Origin: Takakia lepidozioides | Taxonomy: Eukaryota; Streptophyta; Takakiopsida; Takakiales; Takakiaceae | Assembly: GCA_030704615.1 (NCBI GenBank) | Contig: CM060734.1 | Location: forward strand, 7,690,001 to 7,750,000 | DNA length: 60,000 nucleotides | Reading direction: 5' to 3' | Part shown: positions 35,523-44,760 of the stretch, in pieces | Position numbering within the stretch: position 1 is the first letter of the stretch | Layout of the letters: each line of letters starts with the position of its first letter | Notes under the pieces: generated by a model | Database searches by the model: none | What the model saw: only the letters and a program-made list of their open reading frames with translations | Told to the model about the DNA's origin: nothing | Program-made: the position numbers and the translations under genes

Positions 35523-38500
35523 GTGAGTGAGACTCGTCAGGAAATGGAGACCCAAATAGAGTGTCCAGAAGTTACACTAGGGCGCAAGCCTACAGCGAGG
35601 GAGGTAGAACGAGCAAAGCGTCAAGCGGAGAACAAGGCATTCTTCGCACGACTGAAGATCTACGACATTGCAAAGAGGTCCAAACTTCGGTTTTTTTCAT
35701 ATCCCCTACCTAGCCCTAGCCATGAAACCGCATTAAAAGCTCCAAACCTTTCAGGGTTGTCTTGGATTGTAGACAGTCATTTCCACTGTACCCTTCCATT
35801 CTTTAGAAGACTCCTCACTGTTTATAGGTAGGTCTGACTGACAGGGTCTTCTTGCATAGGCCTTTGGGCTTTGCTTACCCACTAGGTTTGCCATCCCTAG
35901 TAGTATGGTGGTATTGTTTCTCATGTTTATGTTGAGCAATGTGTGCAGAGTTCAGTAAAAAAAAGGAAGGGAATTGCAGGGAAGGATGCGAATGAGCATA
36001 AGTCTCTTACTCCAGCAAAGTGTGCACCAACTATTGCGCCAACTGTTGTGATGAGTGGCGCGGTTGTTCCAACTTACGAAAAACCAGCCCCGCCCACTCC
36101 ACAGACTGACGTTCCAGCTCCCTTATATCCACCAGTATCGGCTCCTCCCTCGTATCCGCTTATGTACCCGCAGTATCCTGCCATGTCAGGGTATAATCTG
36201 CATGGGCACATGCCGTATCCTCACTATCAACCTCCAAACAATGATCCTCAGTGCCAGAATTACAATTCTTTTGCTCCACCTGCAGGCGCTCCAATGCATG
36301 ATCCTAGTCAAGGTGGGTATTCCATTTACCACCATTATGGAATGCATCCCCATAGTATGTATCCTCCTCGGCCTATGTACAACCAACCTACTTCCTCCCT
36401 CTATCCTACCAGCCCTGCAAGACCACACCAGGGGCAGGTCCAGTATGGTGGCCACCAACCTTCAGGATCCAACTACAGTGGAGTACAACAGCCGGCACCT
36501 TCGAGCTTCACTGCACCGCGGCCACCTCTTTATCCAACATCTCCAGGTACACCTAATACCCTGAAAGGGAAAGGCATTCTGAAACAGACCGAGGATGCAT
36601 TTGCTCCGCATCATCCTGTGGGGTGGGAGACAATAGTCCAGCCCCAACAGAGTGAAGGTGGTAACATGCAAGGTACTGCTGAAACCTTGCAGGATTCCAG
36701 CCTTATTCCTGGGGGGACATCAGGTGTGACTCCTATAGAACGCAAAAATGCTTTAAGGAGGGAAAGAAGGGCACTTGCAAAAGATCTGAGAGACCAGGCT
36801 GCTCAGAATGTGGCTGTAGGGAGGAGGAAATTTTTCATTTCTTGTGATGAACTTGGAAACCCTGAAGGTCCTGCTCGGAACCAGTGGATGACAGCTCTGC
36901 GAGGGCAGTGTCAACGTTTGTTGGACTGGTCATTGTATGCTCAGGATCAACCATTACACTTAATTGAAAAGATCATGGAGATCTTGGCTTCAGATTGGGA
37001 ATACGGACCTCCTGGTCTTAACATAAAGGCTATTACAAAAACAATTTGCGGGCAGCTCAAGTACCAACGAAATAAGCTGTTCAAAAATTACTATAGTGTG
37101 GGGCTGCCCAAACCCCATCATGTGCCAGACAAGACATGGGCACAACTAGTTGTTAGTTGGGGTTCCACTGATTTCAAGAAATTCTTGGCAAATGGTGTCA
37201 AGGCGCGGGGATGTGTGAAGAATACATCTCGATCGGGTCGCAGTGGAATCAGCGGTGTTGTAGCACGACTGGTATACTTCTCTTACAACATAGGAAGTTC
37301 CCACATTGTTTTGCATTGACAAACTTTATGTGTTGGGTTTTTTTGGATGGAGCTCATAGTCTATTCCTATATGGATGGAATTAGTACACATTGCTACTAC
37401 TTGGGGGCCTTCTCAGAGTTGGGCGCCAGCAAGAAACTAAGCACTCTTATTGAGGAAGAGTCATTGACGCTATCCTAGATAATTCTTTACTGTTGGCAGT
37501 GTGCTATGCTAGTCATTTACACTTGCAAGTTTGTTGCAATCACAGGAGAAGGAGATTGGACGTACACCAAGTTTGCAGGAGATCGCCGGTAGCGCCAGGA
37601 GTGACAAAGGCTACGGGTCGGGGTGTACAGGCAGTGCAGCCACAACGGTATATGAACTCAGTACAAATTCTGGTGTGAATTACATATTCGTGATTTCCAT
37701 GCCATTGCTAGTTGCCGTTTGGTTCTCTTTTCTTACTAGTTCATCAGTCAGTGTAGTGAATTGTTACTTTGGAGGTGTTCTATGTGATGGGGCAGGGAAT
37801 TGGTTCACTAGCAGCTCGCCTCGATGCTATGGAAAACAAACAAGTGCAGATGGAAGCCAGTTCCAAGGCAGCTTTGGAAGCAGTCCAAGTCCAACTGGAG
37901 GCAGCAGCTGCATTCAACATTGCGCTCGCAGCTAAACTTGGCATGAATGTGCCAGATTCACAGCCTACAGGTCCACCATGCACCACCTTTGCGCCACATC
38001 CAACAAATGAGACTATTTCTCATGTTATGGGCTCACCACTCAACCTGTTCAAGGCAGTTTCTTCACCACCACCAAAGCCAAACACAATAGGCTCATTGTT
38101 TGGGCTTTCAGAAATGGAGGGGATGATGACATGGAGGGTTGGTCTGAAGGTGAACTCAATCCATCCCCCCATATTGTTGAGGCAACTGCAAAGTGTTCAT
38201 CAGTTTTGTTGTCCCCTACACCAGTAGCACTGCCGGCATATGTACTACCCTCTTAATATGCCTGTGAGGTCTCCATGAATTTGCAGAGTGCCCCACAGAA
38301 AGGTGTGTCTTTTGTACATGATAATCATGTACAAGTTGTAGGTAATTGCCCTTCGGCAACTGAGAGGCAGAAACACATCCTTATACTTGACTTGAATGGA
38401 TTGTTATGTGAGAGCAAACTACGAACAAGGGAATACCTAGAGCCCACTGTCACCTCCAGACCTGGGTGTCAGGAGTTTCTGGACCAATGCCTTCAGATTT

Positions 38501-39898
38501 TTGATGTAGGTGTATGGTCTTCCATGTCATTGAGTAATGTCCTTCCAGTTGTGAAAGCTTTGTTTCGTGGGAAGCAACCAAAGATGGTGCTTCACCAAGA
38601 CTATTGTGACCAGCCTGTGGGAATGGTGGACCCTTTCAATCCTTCTAAAACTGTCATGTACAAGAACTTATGTAAGTTTTGGAAGGACTACAGCCATTAC
38701 AATCCAACCAATACTTTGCTGGTGGACGATTCCCCACTCACTTGCTTACCCAACCCTACAAATAATTGCATCTTCCCGTATCCATGGAAGTTGAGGGATC
38801 AGCCAAACTGCAAGAGGCTTATAAAAGAATTACTCCCTTAGTTAGAGGGTGTATCCAAGGCTGCACACATCCCTGAGTATGTGTCAGGGCACCCATACAG
38901 ATATGGGCAGCCCAACTACTTGTTCAATACTGCAGCCATGGGTAGTGGATCACAACAATCTGCAAAGGCATCCGAACCAGGGCTTCCTGCTGCCAGAGTT
39001 CCAACGACTTTGCCTCCCGATGCAACAACAAAGCATAATCAAAGAAAGGTGAGAGCAAAAGTTTCAATGCTTGGGCGCGTGGGTGGATTTGTATTATTAA
39101 TGCTACTTCACAATGTGTGTCATTCCTGCTATTCTCATTTTTTGATCGTTGTGTCATTCAATATACAGATGGTGAAACCAGTGAAGCGTTCAATGGACAG
39201 GGAGAGTACAATATGTGCTATCAATCAGACTACAACCACAGTGGATCTAACTGAACCACAGGGTGACCAACAAAATCCGCACAATGTAAGTACTTCATTT
39301 GTGCAATTTTGTTTCCTTGTCTGATGCTGGATCAATACATCTCTATGTATCGCCACATAGCTGCAGGCCCAACAACCTACAAAGGTAGTTTTGTGACATC
39401 GTCCTACCACATCCATGTTGACCATGCATAACCTGCTACCAACTAGGTATGGCACCGTTCCAGCTTTGATCATGTCAGCATGTAGTATAGAGACAAGCAA
39501 ATGCAATTCGGAATTGGAAATACTGCAATAGGTAGGGTTGGAGTGTTTGCTGGAAGAACTTCAATGTCATTTTGCAGGAGTGTCAAGCTGTCAGTCTCTG
39601 TTCTCCAGGGTTCATTTCTGATATAGGAATCTGGTTTTTGTTGCAGTTTCAGATCGGCGATAAGGTGTTATTGTTTGATCCTTGTGCACCAAAAAGAAGG
39701 GCAGGTATGGGATATATTGCTGGATTTCCGAAAGCAAATGTGCCAGACAACTATTACCGTATCCATGTGAAATCGGTCATGATTTCAGAGGTTGTGTTGC
39801 CGTACCCGGACTACTCTGTTACCCCTAATTATACCACATTGGGTGACACGCAGGGAAGTTCCACCTTATGGTCTGAAAAGTTTCTTAAACACGCGTGA
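35523..39898 (+). CDS. TNP1/TNPA-type CACTA gene with embedded HAD domain, multi-exon
   Basis: Probable exons: about 35523-35690 (GRKPTAREVERAKRQAENKA); 35949 to about 37270 (Pro/Tyr-rich stretch, then FISCDELGNPEGPARNQWM, TICGQLKYQRNKLFKNYY and DKTWAQLVVSWGS, matching Transposase_24); 37546 to about 37675 (EKEIGRTPSLQEIAGSAR); about 37769-38000 (helical, LAARLDAMENKQ); 38287-39046 (FCP1/NIF-type HAD domain); 39170-39286; and 39647-39898 (QIGDKVLLFDP, NYYRIHVKSVMI, TLGDTQGSS, matching Transposase_23). AG/GT borders are visible at several junctions, including TTTGCAG before 38287. TNP1-type proteins bind the subterminal repeats of CACTA elements. An in-frame TAG at 38839 interrupts the HAD exon, so the full fusion may not be made. 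Exon joins are inference. Confidence 0.65.
38287..38930 (+). other. FCP1/NIF-type HAD phosphatase-like domain inside the CACTA gene
   Basis: Motif I is LDLNGLL near 38388: the nucleophile Asp is kept but the second catalytic Asp of DxDx(T/V) is Asn, as in a known plant subgroup. Then come SRPGCQEFLDQCLQIFDVGV with a WSSMS motif, YKNLCKFW, the VDDSP motif at 38721-38735 and a YPWKLRDQP-type end. After the TAG at 38839 the same frame continues with LEGVSKAAHIPEYV, the usual last helix of this domain. The domain dephosphorylates Ser/Thr in active members (family knowledge). Activity here is doubtful. Confidence 0.75.
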
Positions 39899-40824
39899 TA
39901 TTGAAGGTGCTACAAGTTTAGTTTAGTTTTCTTTATGGATTGAGGGTTGCTGAGACAGGTGAACAAAACAGCTCTTCTCACATGAACAGTATTTTTTGAA
40001 TTGATGCTCTTACTATTCTCATGTATGATCACAAGATCCCCTTGTTCAAGGGCAACTTCATTTTCCCACATCAAGCCAAATTTTTCTTGTGTAGACATGA
40101 ATGTGGTATTTTGCTGGTTGTTTGCTATATTTAATATTAATAACATTACTATTGGTCAATGTGGTTAATAATACAATTATTATCCCTGTTTTAAATAAGC
40201 TTTTGTTTAAATGAAACAAAACAAATAATAATTCTAAAAAATAATATATTACATATTAAATCAAGCAGCCAATGGCTTTTGGGGTGCTATCCCATTTATT
40301 ATAAGAATAATAAGAATAATAAGAAGAATAATAATAATAATATGACTATTCATTTTGGCATTTGTCAACAAATAATAATTGTTTACTTTTCGTCCAATAG
40401 GAACAAAACAATGGATATGACAGTATTCACACTAGTGTCATTGCGATCACACCACGACTTGAACCTGGTGTTAAATCTGTGTGAGAGAATCCGTAAGAAG
40501 AGCCCTTAATATCTATTATTTATTTAATAATTCTGATGGACTCTATTACGTGGCATTCCCTTTGACATACATGTGGCAGACATGGTGGCAATGAGGTGTA
40601 ATAAGTACCGTAGAAAGACCATTAAGATTACTTAGTCAAAATAGTAGTTGAACTAACCAGTCAAAACGGCCGTCAAAATATCCGTCAAAAGAGCCACCTA
40701 AACCTACTGCCACATCAGGTGCAAATTTGGTGTGAGATGGTTTTTTTCACAGGACCAAGAAAGTTCACATGTGGTGCAAAAGGACTAGGTTAACCTAACA
40801 CCAAGGAGGGGGGGTGTGAACTTG
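39899..40824. other. AT-rich 3' part of CACTA element, no gene
   Basis: Includes an AAT/AAG-type microsatellite at about 40299-40341 and, toward the end, several GTCAAAA(C/A/G) and GGTGTGA motifs that could be subterminal binding sites. Confidence 0.4.
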
Positions 40825-40886
40825 GGCTCTTTTCACACCAAAATGTGTGAGAAGAGCCGTTAAAAAAACCGGTTTCTGTATTAGTG
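40825..40886. repeat. CACTA right terminus with subterminal hairpin
   Basis: The last 14 bases TTTCTGTATTAGTG are the complement of CACTAATACAGAAA. Just inside, 40825-40858 forms a hairpin with 14-base arms (one mismatch) GGCTCTTTTCACAC / GTGTGAGAAGAGCC around a 6-base loop. The three bases after the terminus are ATG, a candidate 3-bp target duplication whose partner was not found. Confidence 0.7.
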
Positions 40887-41040
40887 ATGAGTGGAGTGTT
40901 TCCCTTGTGTTCACTTTCATTATCACGCTAACTGAGGAGGCATAGCTTTGTGGCATTGTGGCATAGCTTTCTAGGATTGTGTGCTTAGAATGTATGGTGG
41001 ACAACGATGTATGTTGTGGCACGATGCTTAGGTTGCACGA

Positions 41041-41474
41041 CAGCTCCCTATATATACTTCTATGACTGTCTGCGGGGGTTTCACAAACATCCATGCCATT
41101 TTATGGTGAACCACCATGAAGACCCTCGATTCCCGATGATGAGTCGCGGTGAGTCTTGGCCCACCCACCACGGCCCCATTGGACCGTGATGAGTCCCAAG
41201 ACTCCCCACGACTCCCACCACAAGGTCTCCGCCCCATGGTGAGTCCTATGCCACCCCCACTAAGTCCCACTAAGTTACCAACACCCCTTATGGAGCCACC
41301 CCCACCGCAACCCGGTGTGCGGGGCTCCACCTAGTGAGCGCCTCCGCCTCCTTGAGTGCCTTGGGCACTCAATGGTGCTTCAGCCCCCTGTACCTATCAC
41401 TGTCATTGCCCCCACCACAGGGGCAGCGCCTCCTGCGTCCCGACCCCCTACCGTCAAGGCAAAGGGCCGCGACA
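41041..41474 (-). repeat. Chromovirus LTR fragment (U3 only), minus strand
   Basis: The minus strand starts at 41474 with TGTCGCGGCCC-like sequence (one base varies) and follows the LTRs at 42752, 49000 and 57398 up to the TATATATAGGGAG TATA box near 41041. The R/U5 part is absent or fully diverged beyond that point. Confidence 0.75.
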
Positions 41475-41816
41475 ATGTGAGGCTTGGAGGCTGGAGGGTA
41501 TATAAGGTGGTCACAATGCCCCTCACTTCTTTTGTGGCAAACACTTTTGTGGCGAGTGAATGTTCTCTATTCCTTGAGCAAGAGTGTAGCCCAAGAGGAG
41601 GGTGTGGACCGTTTGCTGTTGTGGCTTCCACCAGAGCCACTACAGCAAATTGTCGAAAAGCACAAATACTACATGGTGCATTGATCCACTTGGATTGATG
41701 CCATAGTGTTGGGCCATCGCATTCTGTTCTAACTTCTATTGCTCTTGACAAATCTACCAAGTACACTAGTGTTCTTCGTTCAACCTTAAGTCTGTGGTTA
41801 GGGTTTTGGGTGTGAG

Positions 41817-42751
41817 GATGAAGGAGGAGTGGATCCCTTGGTTCACCGTAGACCCGCACAAAAAAGACGGTGTTCAATGCAATCTCTGTGCATTGAAGCA
41901 AAACCCACTTTGCCCAATGTGGAGGCAATATCCCACCATCTCTTGATGTGGCCACGGCTTCTGAGCCAAACACTTCATGTTCGAATCAAAATGTCCCTCA
42001 GAGTTGTACCCAGGGGGATTCTTGCGAGGCGTCTGCTGTTCGTGGAGAAGCCGGTAGGTCAGAAGCAACACTCGATTGTACGCCAGCACTTGTAGGGACC
42101 AGACCATTGAGGCAACAATCAATGCAAGAAGGTTTAAATTTGTCGTACAGGAGGACTCTGGATAAGAAGTGGGCCCAATTTCTCTACAAGGCCAATATTC
42201 CGTTCAATGTCTCAAGGCTTCATGCGTTTGTGGCTGCTGTCAAAGCCACGTCCGATTCCAAGTCCACATACACACCTCCGAGTTATCGCGATCTCCGCAC
42301 AGGATTTGTAGAAGAGGCTATATCTGACCTCACCCAAAAGGTGAATGAAAAGACAGGTGATTCTCTCCGGAAATATGGAAGCACTATATGTGTGGACGGT
42401 TGGAGTTCTATTACTAATCGACCACTGTTCAATGTCATGCTGGTCTGTCCTGTGGGGGAACAATTTTTGGGATCCATTGACACAAGCGGGGAGAAAAAAA
42501 AAGCCGTATCAAGCAAGGTTGTTGACTAGTTTCATCGATAAAAATTGGAGCTGATAAAATTGTTTGCACGGACAATGCATCTAACATGGTTTATATGGCC
42601 GATATTTTGATGGTACGATGTCCCCATCTATATTTGATGGTACGATGTCCCCATCTATATTACAAGGGTGTGCTGCTCATATCTTTGATCTCCTTTTGGA
42701 GGATTGGGGAAAATAATCATGGATGACACAACTAGTAAAAATGGCAAAGTC
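41817..42751 (+). pseudogene. hAT transposase (DUF659 type), 5' half
   Basis: Starts near 41817 with KEEWIPWFTVDPHKKDG and CNLC, a BED-finger-like segment, then after a stop passes into the long frame 41948-42529. That frame contains KKWAQFLYKANIPFNVSR, YRDLRTGFVEEA and TICVDGWSSITNRPLFNV, ending FLGSIDTSGEKK; the DGW and SIDTSG motifs are diagnostic for DUF659 hAT proteins. An A-run near 42491 shifts the frame, and a 27-bp tandem duplication follows. The coding region is then cut at 42751 by the chromovirus and resumes at 49723. hAT transposases cut and paste DNA (family knowledge). This copy is dead. Confidence 0.85.
42607..42660. repeat. 27-bp tandem duplication in the hAT gene
   Basis: Two exact adjacent copies of a 27-bp unit starting TTGATGGTACGATGTCCCCA (42607-42633 and 42634-42660). 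It adds nine codons in phase within the transposase core. Confidence 0.9.
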
Positions 42752-43487
42752 TGTCGCGGCCCTTTGCCTTGAGGGAAGGGGGCAGGGGGGGGTCGGGCAC
42801 ATGAGGGGCTGCCCCTGTGGTGGGGGGGCAGCTCGGCGATAGGATGGGGGCTGAAGCACCCTTGAGTGCCCAAGGCACTCAAGGAGGCGGAGGCGCTCAC
42901 TAGGTGGAGCACCGCACACCGGGGGGTTGCGGTGGATGTGGCTCCCCAAGGGGTGGTGTAGCTTAGTGGACTTAGTGGGGTGGCATAGGACTCACCATGG
43001 TGGTGGAGACCTCGAGGTGGGGGAGTCGTGGGGAGTCTTGGGACTCATCACGGTCCATTGGGGCCGCGGTGGAGGGGCCAAGACCTCACCGCGACTCACC
43101 CACGGGGAGTCGAGGGGTTTCGTGGTGGTCGCCATAAAATGGCATGGCTGGTTATGAAAACCCCCGCGGACAGCTACAGAAGTATATATAGGGAGTAGTA
43201 ACCCCGAGAACGGTGCAAGCCCGTTGGTGACCAAAAACTAGTGAGTAACGAGCGAGCCGGGAAAGCGACCAAAGAGAATGGGAGCTGTTCCGGACTGCAT
43301 CTACCAAAGGAATTCTCCTAGTCCAAAAGGTGGAGGGTTTTTTAGGGAAGCGGAAGGGGACCGTTATGTCCCGGTGAGAGCAGCCGAACTCCAAGTTGGC
43401 CGGCGGACAGGTTGGGAGTCAGGCGCGCGCATCAAAGCGAGGTAACTATGACTTGAAGGGGAGTTTACCGAATCGAGGTGTGCGACA
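42752..43487 (+). repeat. 5' LTR of chromovirus 1
   Basis: 736 bp, starting TGTCGCGGCCC and ending GGTGTGCGACA. It contains an 11-bp perfect inverted repeat CCTTGAGTGCC/GGCACTCAAGG near 42872 and a TATA box. It is about 13 bp longer than the 3' LTR because of small indels. Confidence 0.93.
43183..43190 (+). promoter_or_regulatory. LTR TATA box
   Basis: TATATATA followed by GGGAGTAG lies in the same place in all three plus-strand LTRs (3' LTR near 49419). It is the likely Pol II promoter of the retroelement, marking the end of U3. Confidence 0.6.
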
Positions 43488-43489
43488 TT

Positions 43490-43501
43490 TGGTATCAGAG
43501 C
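43490..43501 (+). other. Primer binding site, initiator tRNA-Met type
   Basis: TGGTATCAGAGC begins two bases after the 5' LTR. This is the usual PBS complementary to the 3' end of initiator tRNA-Met in plant LTR retrotransposons. Confidence 0.9.
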
Positions 43502-44760
43502 TTAGAGTTCAGTACGCGATCGTCCTGGGATTGGGCCTCATCATGGGGGCGGGCAAGCCGAAGCGAAAGCGGACGGCCCAAAAGATGATGACCCCGGTGA
43601 GCCCGATGGGGCGACGTGTCACCGAGGCGGCAGTTTGAGGAAGCGATTAATGTTTCCGAAAACGAGGCCGCTCAGGAGCGGAGAAATCCGAGGAGTCGGA
43701 GCCCGAGGAATCTTTGAGAGCTCCGACAAACCAAGAGATGCCTCCCATGCCGGCAGCCTTTGGGAGGGTGTTTGGCGCAGTTGGCTGGACGTTGAAAGAC
43801 GTGTTGAAGGCGGCTAATGCCACTTCCACCAAGGAAAGTTAGTTTAAGGTGAAGCCTAAGGAACACGGCACCTCAGAGGCAGTTCGAAACCGGAAGGCAC
43901 TCAACACCTGCTCCTGGAGCTAGAGCAGTTACTTCGGGCGGCCAAGTTGAGTGACGAGGATCGGGTGGAAGTTGCTCCCACATATTTGAGGGGCTATGCT
44001 CAACAATTGGCAGGAGAACGCCAGACACAGGAACGAGTTCACGACCGAGGCCAAGCCCGGAAACCTTGAACTGGAGGGAGTTCAAGGAATATGATGAGAG
44101 ACAGTTTGTGCCCCTCAAAGCATCCTGGCTTGCCCGGGACAAGATGAGGAATTTGAAGCAAACAGATGACTTCGGGGGTATGTCCAGGATTTCAATGTGC
44201 TGGTGCTCGAAGTCGCGGACATGGCAGACCAGAAATGGTCTTCAACTTTGTGGCGGACTGGCCCCAGGGCTAGGCGGAAGTTGGAGGAGAAGCCAACCAA
44301 GACTTGAACGAGGCAATTGAGAGAGCTGAATGTTTCTCGGATGTCCCTAGGGGTGAGGACAAGGCCGTACGGAGCTGAACCACAAGAAGACCGGCGGCGG
44401 GAAGGTGACTCCTCCCGACGGAAAAGAAGTGGGAGGCCACGCGGCGAAAATGGCACGTGGAAATCGAAGGGAGGTCCCTACACGTCAGGGCGGGCACCCG
44501 GGCTTCGAAAGGAAAAGCGGGTGGAGCGACTTATGGCGGACAGAAGGCGACTTGATGGAGTGTGTTTCAATTGGGGGAGCCCGGGCACATGGCCAAGAAG
44601 TGCACGAAGCCCGGCAATTGAAATGATCGGGCGGACCACGGAGCTGTCGGAAGATACCATCAGTCGCTTGTGGAAGCGGTGGTCGCCAGGACTTGAAAGG
44701 TAGGCAAATTTCTTGTGAGTTGTATCAGGAAACTGGCGCCTACGAAAAGGGAGTCAGTTA
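43502..44760 (+). pseudogene. Chromovirus 1 gag region, degenerate
   Basis: Begins with MGAGKPKRKRTAQK near 43543 and is then broken repeatedly. A CCHC knuckle can be traced at 44563-44603: C-F-N then, in a shifted frame, GHMAKKC. One base is missing and the second Cys is replaced. The capsid part cannot be read in one frame. Confidence 0.65.

Larger units (their letters stand above)
32096..40886. mobile_element. CACTA (En/Spm) transposon, left end undefined
   Basis: Two transposase-type genes lie head to head: TNP2 on minus (32096-35029) and a TNP1-type gene on plus (35523-39898). The right end, read inward on the minus strand, starts CACTAATACAGAAACCGG, the signature that names the superfamily. 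It is followed by a strong subterminal hairpin. The left boundary given here is only the end of TNP2 similarity. The true left end may be truncated, or lost where the satellite and gypsy fragment now lie. Confidence 0.75.

Noticed and set aside
38839-38841. TAG read as glutamine (ulvophyte-type code)
   Set aside because: Host genes here give no support: FURRY and the SEC23/24-like gene end in TGA and have no internal TAG. An aromatic residue, not Gln, is expected at this place.
43540-44700. Separate small genes in the gag region of chromovirus 1
   Set aside because: The short ORFs are frame pieces of one decayed gag, as the split CCHC knuckle shows.
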